Virus record (IMG/VR): IMGVR_UViG_3300030329_001900
Coordinates: 1-50,165 of that record
Direction: 5' to 3' (one strand)
Origin: a virus
DNA length: 50,165 nt
The position numbers and the translations under genes are program-made. This document shows positions 24,438 to 36,100 of the stretch, one piece after another (the first letter of the stretch is position 1; the number at the start of each line of letters is the position of its first letter). Under the pieces are notes generated by a model. That model ran no database searches. It saw only the letters and a list, made by a program, of their open reading frames with translations, and had not been told where the DNA came from.

Positions 24438-25819
24438 TATTCTTCTTTTGGTTTAGTTGGAAAGTTTGTTACCATTGTAAATGGATTTTTTCCTTTTGGA
24501 TCTGGTATTCTATCAAAACCTACAAGCTCTCTTAAATCAGCAATTTGATTTGGTGTTTTAATTGTAGATTTCTTATCCTCACCTATGTGTTCAAAATTAC
24601 CATCATTTTTTCTAGTAAAAGTATAACTTACACCGTCTATTTTAACTGTAATTTCATCACCTATTTCACCACTTTTTATAAAGTTATACTCTCTTAACAT
24701 CATACCTTGAGTTCTATACCCATATTGAGAAGGTGTTTTTTCTACATTTTGACCTCTTATTATAGCTTCTTTTCTTCTTTTTTCGTTGTTTATTTTTTGC
24801 CAATGCTCATCATGTTGAGCTCTAGCAGCATTAGTAAGTTGCTCAACCATTATACGTTTAGAAGTATCTAAATTAAACATAGGATTATCAACATTAACTA
24901 CAGCATCTATAAAAGCTTCTTTTTCCTTAGCATCTAACTTACGGTCTTCTCCAGCAATTGCTATAAAACCTTGTTGCCCAAGAGCATTTATTATTTCTTC
25001 ATCTAAAGTTTGAGAGTTCATAAGCATAGTTCTTAAATTTTTATCACCACCAACGTCACCTAATATATCGTCACCCATTACAGCTCTCATATCTTTTTTA
25101 TTATTAGGCATTGATTGCAATAAACTTTGACCAAGCGCAGTAGCGTCAAATATTTCATTTTTTAAAATAGCATTTCTACCTTTTACGTAAGCATTACCAA
25201 GTTTAAAGTTTTTAAATATGGCCATGTCTTTATACTCAGTAGATGATATTAACTTTTCATTACCTTGTCTATCTTTGATATGAAAAACAACATCTCCATC
25301 TTTGTTTCTACTTGTTTTACTGTACTTGCCCTCCATGATTTGTGTCATATCATGTTCTTCATCTGCAGTATGAGCATCTGATAACAATCCTTCTTTTTTA
25401 TCTTTGGCTAATTGCAAATTATAAGCTTTATGTTCTTGAATAAAAGTAGAATGATTTTGTATAAATTTAAGACCTTCTATTCTTTTTTTATCATCTTTTT
25501 GATTAACACCTTCAAGATATGTTTTTTTAGCTTCAACAAGCTCATTGTAAGTACTGTTGTAAAGAGATTCACTTAAAGTACCTGACTTTAATAACACTTT
25601 GTCTGCAGCATCATCAAACAACTTATTTATTTTGTTTTTTTCTTCTATTTCTTTATTTCTTTTGTCTATAGTACTTTTTACTAAATCAGCACCTGCTTGT
25701 GTTACTTTTTCTAAACCTTGATACATACCAGCAACGTTATCATAGTTTCTGTATGCTGTAGCAGCGCCTTGTATTAAAGCTGTATTTGGGTTGTAGTTAA
25801 CTGCTTTTTTCTTTGCCAT
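24437..25819 (-). CDS. Internal virion-type structural protein, 460 aa
   Basis: A mainly helical, charged protein beginning MAKKKAVNYNPNTALIQGAA, with a coiled-coil-prone segment around residues 45-125 (KRNKEIEEKNKINKLFDDAA) and a smaller beta part near the C-terminus (GDEITVKIDGVSYTFTRK). There is no signal peptide and no catalytic motif. It lies between the gp14-like and the giant 2540-residue genes. In T7-like phages that slot holds gp15, an internal core protein that joins gp14 and gp16 in the DNA ejection conduit. The same role is inferred by position and composition only. The stop overlaps the giant gene's start by one base. Confidence 0.65.
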   Translation of the reverse strand: MAKKKAVNYNPNTALIQGAATAYRNYDNVAGMYQGLEKVTQAGADLVKSTIDKRNKEIEEKNKINKLFDDAADKVLLKSGTLSESLYNSTYNELVEAKKTYLEGVNQKDDKKRIEGLKFIQNHSTFIQEHKAYNLQLAKDKKEGLLSDAHTADEEHDMTQIMEGKYSKTSRNKDGDVVFHIKDRQGNEKLISSTEYKDMAIFKNFKLGNAYVKGRNAILKNEIFDATALGQSLLQSMPNNKKDMRAVMGDDILGDVGGDKNLRTMLMNSQTLDEEIINALGQQGFIAIAGEDRKLDAKEKEAFIDAVVNVDNPMFNLDTSKRIMVEQLTNAARAQHDEHWQKINNEKRRKEAIIRGQNVEKTPSQYGYRTQGMMLREYNFIKSGEIGDEITVKIDGVSYTFTRKNDGNFEHIGEDKKSTIKTPNQIADLRELVGFDRIPDPKGKNPFTMVTNFPTKPKEE

Positions 25820-25843
25820 GTTATTTGAATATTATTTATTTAT

Positions 25844-26755
25844 TTAACCGTAAATAGGACTTCCATCTGCATTAAAACCTATTATACTTGTACCTCCTAA
25901 TCCGCTTCCATAATTATATTGAGCACCACCAGTGCTGATTTCTCCACCTGTAGGTGTCATCACAGGTACTGTTAATGGCGCACCACTAGCACTAGTACCC
26001 TCGGGTATAGACATCCTCATGTTAGCCCCACCTAATCCAGTAGAAGCGCTTAATCTTTGTTGGTATTTACCTGGATCTAATTGTGCTGTGTTTATACCAG
26101 CCGTAGCTATTTGTGTACCAGCGGATGCAAGGTCCCCAATAGCGCTCATTTGTTGTGCTTTAGCTTCTGCTATAGCTTGATTAGCAGCGCCAAGTCTTTG
26201 TTGTGACATACCTAATAGAGTACCTGTTTTTGAATATTCTAAACCTCTAGCTGTTTCAGCGCCAGCAAGTCTAGCAGCCTGAGCTTGAACTTCACCTTGT
26301 CTTTCAGCTAATTGTAATCTACTAGCTTCAGCAGCTCTTAATTTTTGTATTTGTGACTCTTGCGCACCAATACTAGCGCTAGCCCTTTGTGTTGCTATTT
26401 GACCTTGATTAGCCAACGCTTGTGCTAAAGCACCTATACCAGAACCACCTGCGGCTCCTTGTAGTGCTTGCATAGTATTGATTCTTTGTTGTTCAGCTTG
26501 CTGTGCTTCAAACCTAGCTTGTTGTTGATTTACGGTCATGTCTTCATAAGCATTTTCCATATTTTCAAATTGATTACGAACGTTTGCAGCTAAATTGCTA
26601 GTGTCTAAATTTTCATACTCTTGTTTAAGTTGATTCATTTCATCTCTAGCTGCTCTTTGCTCATCTCTTCTAGCTGTACGACCAGATAATGACATACCTA
26701 GCTTTACGCCACCACCTATTACAGCTAAACCTATTCCAACACCTATAAACGACAT
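25844..26755 (-). CDS. T7 gp14-like internal virion protein
   Basis: The 303-residue protein starts with a hydrophobic glycine-rich segment (MSFIGVGIGLAVIGGGVKLG), like the N-terminal membrane segment of gp14-type internal core proteins. A long Ala/Gln/Arg-rich helix follows (about residues 30-230; QQQARFEAQQAEQQRIN, LQLAERQGEVQAQAARL), then a disordered Gly/Ser/Thr tail ending GFNADGSPIYG. Such proteins leave the virion and insert in the outer membrane at DNA entry. Its order relative to the 460- and 2540-residue genes is that of gp14-gp15-gp16. There is no enzymatic motif. The assignment is by composition and context. Confidence 0.7.
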   Translation of the reverse strand: MSFIGVGIGLAVIGGGVKLGMSLSGRTARRDEQRAARDEMNQLKQEYENLDTSNLAANVRNQFENMENAYEDMTVNQQQARFEAQQAEQQRINTMQALQGAAGGSGIGALAQALANQGQIATQRASASIGAQESQIQKLRAAEASRLQLAERQGEVQAQAARLAGAETARGLEYSKTGTLLGMSQQRLGAANQAIAEAKAQQMSAIGDLASAGTQIATAGINTAQLDPGKYQQRLSASTGLGGANMRMSIPEGTSASGAPLTVPVMTPTGGEISTGGAQYNYGSGLGGTSIIGFNADGSPIYG

Positions 26756-26758
26756 AAT

Positions 26759-27229
26759 CTATTTGTTTTTATTAATATATTCTTCATATTCTTCATAATT
26801 TAAAGCTACTATTTCTTTTTCTAATTTATCTAAATCTTTTGTATTAGAAGGGTTTTTGTGTATATTTACAAATGTAGAGTCTTCGTTTGCAATTATAACT
26901 CTTTTAACACCTGGCTGTGATATAACATAACAAGGCGCTATATAATCTTCTGTTTTTTCTTCTGTAGCTATTGTAACATGTCCAGTTAGTAAAAACCAAA
27001 CATGTAAGTGTTTGTGTATTGCACCTATAACAGCATTACCTTTTGGCATATCCATTTGCCTTATATAAACGCCATCAGTAAAAGCGTGTTTAATTGGTGC
27101 TATCTTGCTATCTCTAACTATTTTTTTACCATCACCTTCTATATTAACACCATCTGCAATATTTATTAACGCTTTTTCAAGGTTGATTATTTTTTTTCTT
27201 GAGTTTATAGAAACTTCTTTTTTAGACAT
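26759..27229 (-). CDS. Cupin-fold protein in the virion gene cluster
   Basis: This 156-residue protein has a single cupin-like beta barrel over about residues 60-130. GAIHKHLHVWFLLTGHVTIA carries a histidine cluster like the first cupin motif, and YVISQPGVKRVIIANEDSTF, then VNIHKNP, forms the second half with one more histidine. Cupins often bind a metal through such histidines; here H-K-H-L-H is present. An N-terminal Lys/Ile-rich helix and an acidic C-terminal helix (EEYEEYI) flank the barrel. Small cupins occur near tail genes in several marine phages, with unknown function. It lies between the gp14-like gene and the tail-fibre-type genes, so it is likely a virion or assembly protein. Confidence 0.6.
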   Translation of the reverse strand: MSKKEVSINSRKKIINLEKALINIADGVNIEGDGKKIVRDSKIAPIKHAFTDGVYIRQMDMPKGNAVIGAIHKHLHVWFLLTGHVTIATEEKTEDYIAPCYVISQPGVKRVIIANEDSTFVNIHKNPSNTKDLDKLEKEIVALNYEEYEEYINKNK

Positions 27230-27273
27230 AATTATATATAATTTATATATAATATAGTCACAGTTTTAGCTAT

Positions 27274-28428
27274 TTATTTACTACTTTCAAAAACATCAAC
27301 ACCTACGTTAAACAATTCTGCTTTTTCTGTAGAGTTGTTTTTAAACGTAGCGCTAGCATAATAACCTAACACGCTACTTAAGTTTACTTTGTTATCTTTA
27401 CTAAACATTATAAAACTACCATCACCAACACAAGTAGTAGTTGCAGGTGTAACTGTAGTTACAGGCGCTGTTCCTGTTAAAAGATTATTACCAGCATCTT
27501 GAAAATATGGACGAGAAAGACCATAAGGCTGTAAAGCAGCCCAGTAGTCATCATATGTCATACTAGAATTTGTTACACCTGGAAAATACGTGTCAACAAA
27601 ATCAAAAACATCTTGAAAAGTATTACCAAAAACATTTGTTGGGCCACTACTACCTGTACCTATAGGTATACCAGTAAGAGCGTTGTTAGCAGCAAATATT
27701 ATAAAATCGTTGTAAGTTGTAGATATAGTATTAGTAGTACCTGGAAATGGTATAGGATTACCATTTATATCACCATTAAAAAGTGGAACCCTAGTAATAA
27801 TTTGAACTAACGTTGGCGCGTACCAATAATTATTTAAATCTGCATCGTAACCTGATTTACTAGAACTAACTAAACAACCATTGTTAAAAGTTTGTTCAGA
27901 TATTGTGTGAAAACTAACATCGTTAAAATTAACACTAGGATTATCAAAAAACCACGACATGGGATTTTTATAAGGTTTTTGTGAAATATTTGCCCCTGTA
28001 ACAGGATGAAAAGGATAAGTTGAAATATTAATTCCTCCTTGAAAGTAAAAAGGCTCAACATCAGTTCTAGGTATATGATTAGCACAAGTTCCAGTGCCAG
28101 TACCAGGTGTTATTATCGTTGTTGGTGGTGTTGTTATACATACCGGTGTTTGTATTTGCGTAATATATAAATTAAACAAATTTAAAGGCATATCACAAAT
28201 TATAGAACTAACAGCACCATTAAAAGGTACAATTTCTATTATTTCACCAATTTTTATAATATCACCTTGAGGTGAAGTTAAGTGCGGTGTAGTTGTAGAT
28301 GCCCATTGACCACTACCAGTAGGATTACCAACTCCACCAACAGGAACTGGATTAGAAAAATAAGCAACATCGCCAACTTGAACAGAGACGTTTAAAGGAT
28401 TTTGAAAATCTAATCTTACGTTTGGCAT
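27274..28428 (-). CDS. Tail- or fibre-associated structural protein, 384 aa
   Basis: A Thr/Asn/Pro/Gly-rich, beta-prone protein. The N-terminus (LDFQNPLNVSVQVGDVAYF ... GEIIEIVPF) and C-terminus (FIMFSKDNKVNLSSVLGYYA ... AELFNVGVDVFESSK) look like conserved structural ends. Between them, residues about 90-330 are a divergent middle with a Pro/Thr linker (TTPPTTIITPGTGTGTC) and a segment, SMTYDDYWAALQPYG, that recalls MTYAEYTAI in the giant tail protein. There is no signal peptide. The divergent middle between conserved ends suggests a tail-tip or fibre protein under host-recognition pressure. No precise family is recognised. Confidence 0.6.
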   Translation of the reverse strand: MPNVRLDFQNPLNVSVQVGDVAYFSNPVPVGGVGNPTGSGQWASTTTPHLTSPQGDIIKIGEIIEIVPFNGAVSSIICDMPLNLFNLYITQIQTPVCITTPPTTIITPGTGTGTCANHIPRTDVEPFYFQGGINISTYPFHPVTGANISQKPYKNPMSWFFDNPSVNFNDVSFHTISEQTFNNGCLVSSSKSGYDADLNNYWYAPTLVQIITRVPLFNGDINGNPIPFPGTTNTISTTYNDFIIFAANNALTGIPIGTGSSGPTNVFGNTFQDVFDFVDTYFPGVTNSSMTYDDYWAALQPYGLSRPYFQDAGNNLLTGTAPVTTVTPATTTCVGDGSFIMFSKDNKVNLSSVLGYYASATFKNNSTEKAELFNVGVDVFESSK

Positions 28429-28433
28429 ATTAT

Positions 28434-30095
28434 TTATTTTACTGTTATGTTAATTGTTTTTTCTGCACTATCATTTGTACCATCATTAAGCTTGTATAAT
28501 ATTCTATCATTACCAACAAAATCTGGATTAGGCGTATATGAAAAAGTTCTACCACTGATAGATGCTGTGCCATTTTTAGGTTCAGATGTTTTTACTGCTG
28601 TCTTAGTTGATCTATCAATATCACCTTCTATTGTTTTAATAGAAAAACTTGTTGAATTTTTTGGTACTTCTACGTTGTAATTTAAAGCGTTAGGAGTTCT
28701 TGTTATTATATTATTTAAATCTAACGTATAAGTTACATTTCTTTTTCCAAATCTCAAAAAATTAATAACGTTTTTTATTACAATAGTATTAGTGCCACTT
28801 CCTGTAAACGTAGAAGAGCTTTTAACTTTAGAAATATCATCATCAAGTGTTAAAGTCATACCATCTATTATCATTATTGGATTAGTTAAATCAACACAAG
28901 CGTTACCATCTTCGTTTATTTGAGTTTTAACTTTACCTATTGTAGAGCTAGTTCTATATATAAAAGTTATACTAGTGTCTTCAGGTATAATTACTTTTCT
29001 ATCAATTGTTATGTTTTTGCCACAATCAACAGATTGAATTAAAAATTTACCTAAACCAAATACTTCGCAAATCATGTCTGGAATTAAACCAACTGTATCA
29101 CTTAGTTCAAACTTATTAGTAGCTATTTGACATGTTTTAACATCTAAACTTTTATGAACTATTTTTTCTTTTATTAAAACACCTTTAATAAACATACCTT
29201 CTTTTATATCACTATTTATAGGATAATCTTGACCGCCTTTAGTTATATCTCCAGATGTTGTAGATCCTACGCTTGTTAAAGTAGAAGGTTTTAATATTAA
29301 ATACGAGCCTAACTTTGGCTCTTCGCTAGTAGTTACAATACGCTCAAAAGAAGTGTTTTTAGAAATAGAATTATTAAAATTATCTTTAATATAATAAAAA
29401 CCAGCTGTACTTCCAGCTTCACTATCTCCTACATTTTCTATAATTGTTAATGTTTGAGTAGTTGATACTGAAGATTTAGAAAAAGCAGGTCTTGTTACAG
29501 TTATATCGGAACCACCAGAAACAGTTGTACTTACTTCTGTTGGCGCTGAAGTATTAAGCGTTATAGTAGGATCTGCATATTGATATAAAGTTATTGGATC
29601 AACGCTTTCATATTTTGGCATATTAGGTAGTTGAAAACCTTTAAAAAATTCAGGTGTATCTTCTTCTGATAAATTTTTAAGCTCTTTTATTTCTTCTGTT
29701 TCTTCTACTCCGTCAAAATTATAAGGATATTTTTTATAAAAATCTTCTAATTCTTTAATTTGTTTTTCATAAGGTTTTAAAAATAAATCTATATCAAACT
29801 CAGTTTGAACATCTGCGTGTGGTGTTATTTTTATTTCGTAACTTTCTTCTATTAAACCACCTGCTGTATTAGTTGAAATATCTGGAAAAGTTTGATTTAA
29901 AATATAGACACCAGACCTTGGTATCTCTATATTTTCCAAAGGGTTTGCTAATATACAATTACCACTACTATCATTTATTTCTAAAGAAAAACCAGAACCT
30001 TGAGTGCCGTTTATTTTAATAGCTCTTGTTTCTCCTTTAGAATTTATAGGCGCGTCTTGATTATCTACTTTAATTGATGTTATTCTTTTTTCCAT
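28434..30095 (-). CDS. Tail-associated protein with Ig/cadherin-like C-terminal domain
   Basis: The 553-residue protein begins MEKRITSIKVDNQDAPINSK and has an N-terminal beta region (SGFSLEINDSSGN), an acidic helical linker (about 115-160) and a middle with GMFIKGVLIKEK and FELSDTVGLIPDM segments. The last about 60 residues (EPKNGTASISGRTFSYTPN, then FVGNDRILYKLNDGTND) match the tandem-95 / cadherin-like bacterial Ig domain, ending in the typical final strand TINITVK. Such domains are common in phage tail fibres and bacterial adhesins. It starts 13 bases after the giant tail gene, so it is probably a tail accessory or fibre protein. Confidence 0.65.
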   Translation of the reverse strand: MEKRITSIKVDNQDAPINSKGETRAIKINGTQGSGFSLEINDSSGNCILANPLENIEIPRSGVYILNQTFPDISTNTAGGLIEESYEIKITPHADVQTEFDIDLFLKPYEKQIKELEDFYKKYPYNFDGVEETEEIKELKNLSEEDTPEFFKGFQLPNMPKYESVDPITLYQYADPTITLNTSAPTEVSTTVSGGSDITVTRPAFSKSSVSTTQTLTIIENVGDSEAGSTAGFYYIKDNFNNSISKNTSFERIVTTSEEPKLGSYLILKPSTLTSVGSTTSGDITKGGQDYPINSDIKEGMFIKGVLIKEKIVHKSLDVKTCQIATNKFELSDTVGLIPDMICEVFGLGKFLIQSVDCGKNITIDRKVIIPEDTSITFIYRTSSTIGKVKTQINEDGNACVDLTNPIMIIDGMTLTLDDDISKVKSSSTFTGSGTNTIVIKNVINFLRFGKRNVTYTLDLNNIITRTPNALNYNVEVPKNSTSFSIKTIEGDIDRSTKTAVKTSEPKNGTASISGRTFSYTPNPDFVGNDRILYKLNDGTNDSAEKTINITVK

Positions 30096-30108
30096 TTAAA
30101 ATTATTTT

Positions 30109-33100
30109 TTATGCTACAAATGTACAACTTGTATCTACATATATACCAACAACATTACTGCCAGCAGTTGTTCTTTGAGAGTTGCAATACTCAACTCTAG
30201 TTTGTTGACCATTAGCACCAGTTCCACCTGAAGTTCCAGGTACTACACCACTACCTACATGAATAACAGTGTTTGTGTGTACTATAGTGTTATCGTAAGG
30301 TACAGAACCTGTAGAACTATTAGTACCAAAACCACTTGGACCAGATATAAGATCAAGATTTAAACTTGTTAAATCTACAAGTGGACTTATGTATAAATCA
30401 GTTAAATTACTAGGTGTAAAAGTTGTACTTGTAGAAACTTGTCCAGTACCTATACTAGTTCTTTTAGAACAGTAAATATAATTCATGTTAGGATTATTAC
30501 TAAGATCAAGAGTAGTTAGTAATGTATTTTCAGCAGTAATACGATTTAAATTAGTATTATTAGAAAGATCTAAAGATGATATTTGTGTAGAATCAATAAA
30601 AAGTTTTTCTAATGAAGTATTTGTAGTTACGTCTATACTAGTAAGCGCCACGTTGCCACGCACGCCTAACAGTCTTAAATCATCAAGACCTGTAACATTT
30701 ACACTGTTTAATGGTTGCGTGTTATTAAAAGAAAACTGTCCTCCGGTTACAAAACTTGTAAGTGTACTAGGCTGTAAACCAGCTCTTCCTTGCTGGCTAG
30801 GTATGTTTATATATTTCAATTTACTATTGTAATAATTAGGAACGCTTGCTAAAACAGAAAAATCAGGATTATGTAAAAAGGTTCTAGCAGCAATAAAATG
30901 TGTAAGATTTATAAAAGCGCCAATACCAGTTATATCTTTTATATAATAATCTTTATTTGGATAAAACGCGTCATTAACATTCATACTTGATAATGTCATA
31001 TAACCTGATATATCTAAATGACTAACCCAATCAATTCTATTTTTATTAACACAGTTGTCTTTAATATTATTACCCATATTATTACTAGAAGTAAAAGCAG
31101 GAGAATTCGTAGTAAAATCGTTAATATCGCTATTGTTAGAAATAGCACCAGAAGGATTGTTTAAAGAACCTGGCCAAAATTCACTATAAACAGCGCTGAC
31201 ACCTGCTGAATATCCTTGTCTAGTTTCTAAAAACTTCTCAAAATTATCGTCTGGAATGTGCACGCCATTAATCCCGCAATCACCACCTGATGAACTTGTA
31301 ATATGATTACAACTAATATTTAAACCTTGATACAATTGACAACCTAAATTATCAGTTATTGTGAAATACCAATAACCATTATAATTAGGATTATTACTTG
31401 ACCATATTTGTGGTTGTGGATTTGCTTGAGAAGTACTTACCGACTGTTGAACAGGAGTTGTTAAATTACCAGAGTCAAAAACAATTTGCGACGTATTTGT
31501 ATTAAGATCATACCAAAAAAGCTGTACACTACAACTAGTTGCATTAGTTTGGATGTTAATAGGCGACCATGTTATTTTAGCATCTTCGTTGTCACCAGAC
31601 AAACACTCAATACTTGTTGTATTTTGCACTTGAAAATTACAAGTAGGATTTGTAGCAGGCGTACAAGGTACTATTTCATTACAAGGAACATCAAAACTAT
31701 GGAAACTCTTACAACCATCTTGAGCTGTCCACACTAGCATATAACTATTGCCTGATACTGCTGTGCTTTCTAAACCAGGAACAAAACCAATATTTCCATT
31801 ATTGTTAGAAATAGATGTAAAAGGACCTTGCAAACTTCCTACAGGTGTTGCAGTATTAATGTCAAATTGCGTACCTGCAGTATAAGAATAATACTGAACA
31901 TTATAACTAGTAACAGAAGCAGGTAGAACTATTTGTAGTACTTCGTGAGAGCCATTAGCAAAGCCTGTAATAGAAGTACAGTCATCAGAGTCAGAAGATA
32001 TTATATCTTCACCTGGTGATGCGTTAGGATCTATAATTATTGTGTCTACACAAAAATCAACGCACTCTAATATTACATTTACATCGTTATAAACACAACC
32101 TGTGTTATCTGTATATTTTATAGTATAAACACCCTGTTCAAGACCTTGTATATTATCTCCTTGTTGAGCAGTAAACCCAGATCCAGAAGCAACTAAATTT
32201 TGTTGACCAAAAAATGGGTTCCAAGGATTTGGTGCGTTTATATATAATTCATAACCCCAAGTTGTAGCAGGTGGTAACAAAGTAAAATTAGTTATACTAA
32301 TAGAACCATCGTAAGATCCACCAGGATTAGCGTCACCTATTTCCCAGCATCTATTAAGTGCAGGGCTAAAAGTAGGATCATTTTTTGAAACATTAAAAGT
32401 TCCAGGAGAAGTTTGACAAGGCAGTTGATCGCACTCAATATCAAACGCGACTATAGTTTTACATCCTAAATCATCTACAACAACAGCGTTGTAAGAACCT
32501 TCGTTTAGTTGTTGATTAGAAGAATAACCACCAACAGTATATGTAGTGTTGTCTACAAGAACTGTTACTCCTGACATGTCTTCATAATGAACGTTCCAAC
32601 TCGTAGCAGTTCCAGACAAATAAACTTCTACAGACACGCTTCCAATACAAAGACGATTTGTAACTGTTGTAGGTATACCGTTAACAGGGTGTACAGTTAC
32701 TAAATTAGGAACACTACAATCTGTGTTGCATTTAGAGTTAGGATCGTTTTCACATTGTGACAAGCTAGAATATGTACCGTTTACACCTTGTATTTCAACA
32801 CAAATATGTGTAGCGCTTACTGTTGAACCTGGTGGAGTTGCTGTGTTTATTGCCGTGTATTCAGCATATGTCATGCCTTTAAAATATCCTGTGTCAGGAC
32901 ATAATCTTATTAACTCGCTTATAACATCGTCAATAGTCTTATAAACACCTACAACATTTCCTAAAGTTGAATCTACAAGAGAAAATCCTTTTAATATTCT
33001 TCCTGTGTTGTAAGTAAAATTAGAATTATACATAGGATCTGTAGAAGGAGTTAAACAAATATCTGCTGGAGCTGTTGGCGAAAGAGCATTACCAACTACA

Positions 33101-36100
33101 GGATATCTCCAATTATCTACGTTTTCTGAAGGATTATCCCAAAACCATTGTAACAACGTTGAAGCGCCAGGATTACCAGAAGTAGTAGGATAAATAGGTA
33201 TACTTTGTCTACTACTACAACTTCCATTAGAGTCGGTTGCTCTTGCTGGATGTCCACTTGTAGATACTCCATAAGGACAGTGTGCACCTTGTTTTATTTT
33301 TTGTTGACAATCCCAAGATGTGAAATCATCGTCATCAAATGTTAAAGCTTTTAACTCATCAATACCTTGATAAGACAACTCTCTAGTATCTATATTACCA
33401 GCGTTACCATCATCTAACCATTCTGTAGCAACACCTTTAATAGTAGAAAACCATTTACCTTCTTTATTTTTAAACTCTTCAGGTTCTACTTCTTGTAAGT
33501 TAGTATACATGTTATCTACATACCAACCAGTTTTTTCATAGTTATCCCAATATTCACCAGAGTTATCTACATCAATACTAATTTTAGATTGAGTACCTTC
33601 GTAATCTATTGTTTGAAAACTTTTTACAGAACCAGGTTGCTCGTTAAAAATAACTTCTACACTAGACTCTGTAAACTCATTGTAAAAAGTATTATAAAGC
33701 TCGTTGGCGTGGTGCTGATATAATAAACCGCTTTTAAATGTAAAATATTCATTGTTTAAACTTAAACCGTTTTCAAAATAAAAAGATTTAAAACTTGGCC
33801 AACCTTTAGATCTTTCAGAATAAGATAAAGTGTAAGGTTCTTTATCATCACTTGAAGAGTATATTCTAGTTTGATATATACTATCACCTGGAACACCAAA
33901 AACTTGAATACCATAAGGTATTGGATTTCCTAAAACACTAACATCATTTTGGTCTGGAGTATTGTTTATATTTATTTTATACAAACCTCCACCTAAATTT
34001 ATCTTAGAAGTAACTATAGTACCAACAGGTATACCAGCGCCGTATATAGTGTCACCAACTTGTATTTTGTTAGCTTCTTTATAAGTAGCAGTTAAAACGT
34101 TTACAGGCGCGTAAGTAGGCGGTGGAGTCGGTTGTCCTGCAGGAGCAAAAGTAAATTGTGGTGTACTTAAAATACCTACTGGCAAGCTTTCATAGCTAGT
34201 ATAATCTAAACTAATATTATATTCTTTTTTCTTGTCGTCAAAACTACCTATTACTCTACCAGCTTCTGGCAAGTTATCAGCAAACCATTTAGACATACCA
34301 TATTGTGATATAGGTGTTAAACCGTCCATAGATAATCTCAAAACTGTACCTCTTGTTCTATCTGAAAAATATAATCTATAATTATCATAAGCAAAAGACT
34401 CAGGGTTTGTTGAAATACCGTAATCACCAGCAAAAGGTACAGTTTGACCTAAAACATTTTCTGTAGCTGTTAATTGCGGATTACCATCAGCGTTAAACAA
34501 AGCGTCTTTATTTGCTAGTATTTTAAACACTTTGTCTTCACAAAAAGTTACTAAATCTGTATTTCTAGCAAAAAGTTTTTGTATGCTACCGTGACTAGGG
34601 TTTAAGTCTTTAGTTATTTTTTCTGCTTGTATAAATTGATTTAAATTATTAATACCACTAATAGAATTATATATACCAGAGTATATAAGCCCGCTGCTTC
34701 TACGTTCTTCTTTATAAGGTTCTTCAAGCACAGCAGAAACTTTAGGTCCTTTGTCTATAGTAACTTGATTAAAGTCATCTCTAATACGATTAGATTCAAC
34801 ACCATTACCAAACGAATAAGCATTAAAAAACGGAAGTGTCATCCTGTAATTGTGAACATCAGTAAAAAGTTCGTATTTGTTTGAATTACCAGGAGACACT
34901 ACGCTTTTAATTTGAACACTCGTAGAGCTTCCATCAGGCCTTGTAAAAACTAGTAAATGTCTTGCTGATGGAATAATTTGTCCACTTCCAATAGCACCAT
35001 TTAATGGGTTATAATTTACATCTATAAGATACACAAAAACTTGATCATTGAAAGTTGTAACACTAGAAACTCTAATATCAGTATCATCATTAGTATTATT
35101 AGCTGCAGTATTTAAATTTATTTTATTTCCGTTTGTGTCAAAACAAGTTACAACAGGGTTTTTTATAGGTTGTGGATGTATAGGGCCTATGTAGTTTGAT
35201 AAAGTTTCTCTTGTTAATTCCGTAGGATACACTTGTCCAACTTCGTGATATATTTCAAGTCCTAAATTATCTTTTGGTTCTGTTTCCCAAACAGCAGGAT
35301 TTAAAGTAAAATAACCTTCATCTAAACCGTCTGGAGTATAGGATTCTAATAACTGCCATGTAACACTTCCAGGCGCTGGGCTAATATTACCAGATCCATC
35401 TTGCATTTTTAACTTTGGAATATCAGTAAAATTATTACTATTTAAAGTATAATATACACCACCAGAAGCACCACCTGTCATATCATAACCAGAATACATG
35501 CCATCTGGACGTATACCCGGTGCTGGTGTAGAAGGAAGTGTAGTTAAAACATCTCCATTTTGATCAAAATGCGGTGCGTTATTAGGATTGTTTGTAGGCT
35601 TGTAAAAGTGAGGACTAACACCACCTACACCTTCTGTTCCAGTTAAGCCTCCTTGTGGAAAAACGGCACAGTGAATAGTAAAACGTCTTCTTTTGTTGCT
35701 AGCGGAGTTCCATTTACTTGTAAAAGTAGGATATCTTTTTCTATTACCGTAAAAACCAAAATGATCTAGTCCTTCTTGTACCACTTGTAAATCTCTTTGG
35801 TTATATTCTCTCTGAACAAGAAAATTACTAGCATCTACTGGAAGAGCGCCTTTGTAATGCTCTTGGTAATTTCTTAAACCATAAGAAGCTAAATTATTCA
35901 TTTCATAAGTTCCACTACCGAATAAAAACCAACTCCAACTAAGAGGATTAAATAAATAAGCCCGAGCCGATCTTGTATGTGTTGCGGAATAATCAGAAAT
36001 ATAAGCGTAATTATAAAGAGAAACACCAGGATAATTATCTATTGTATCAAATTCGTTTGCTGCCCATATAGAAGCGTTAGTACCGAAAGAAGTGCTAGCA

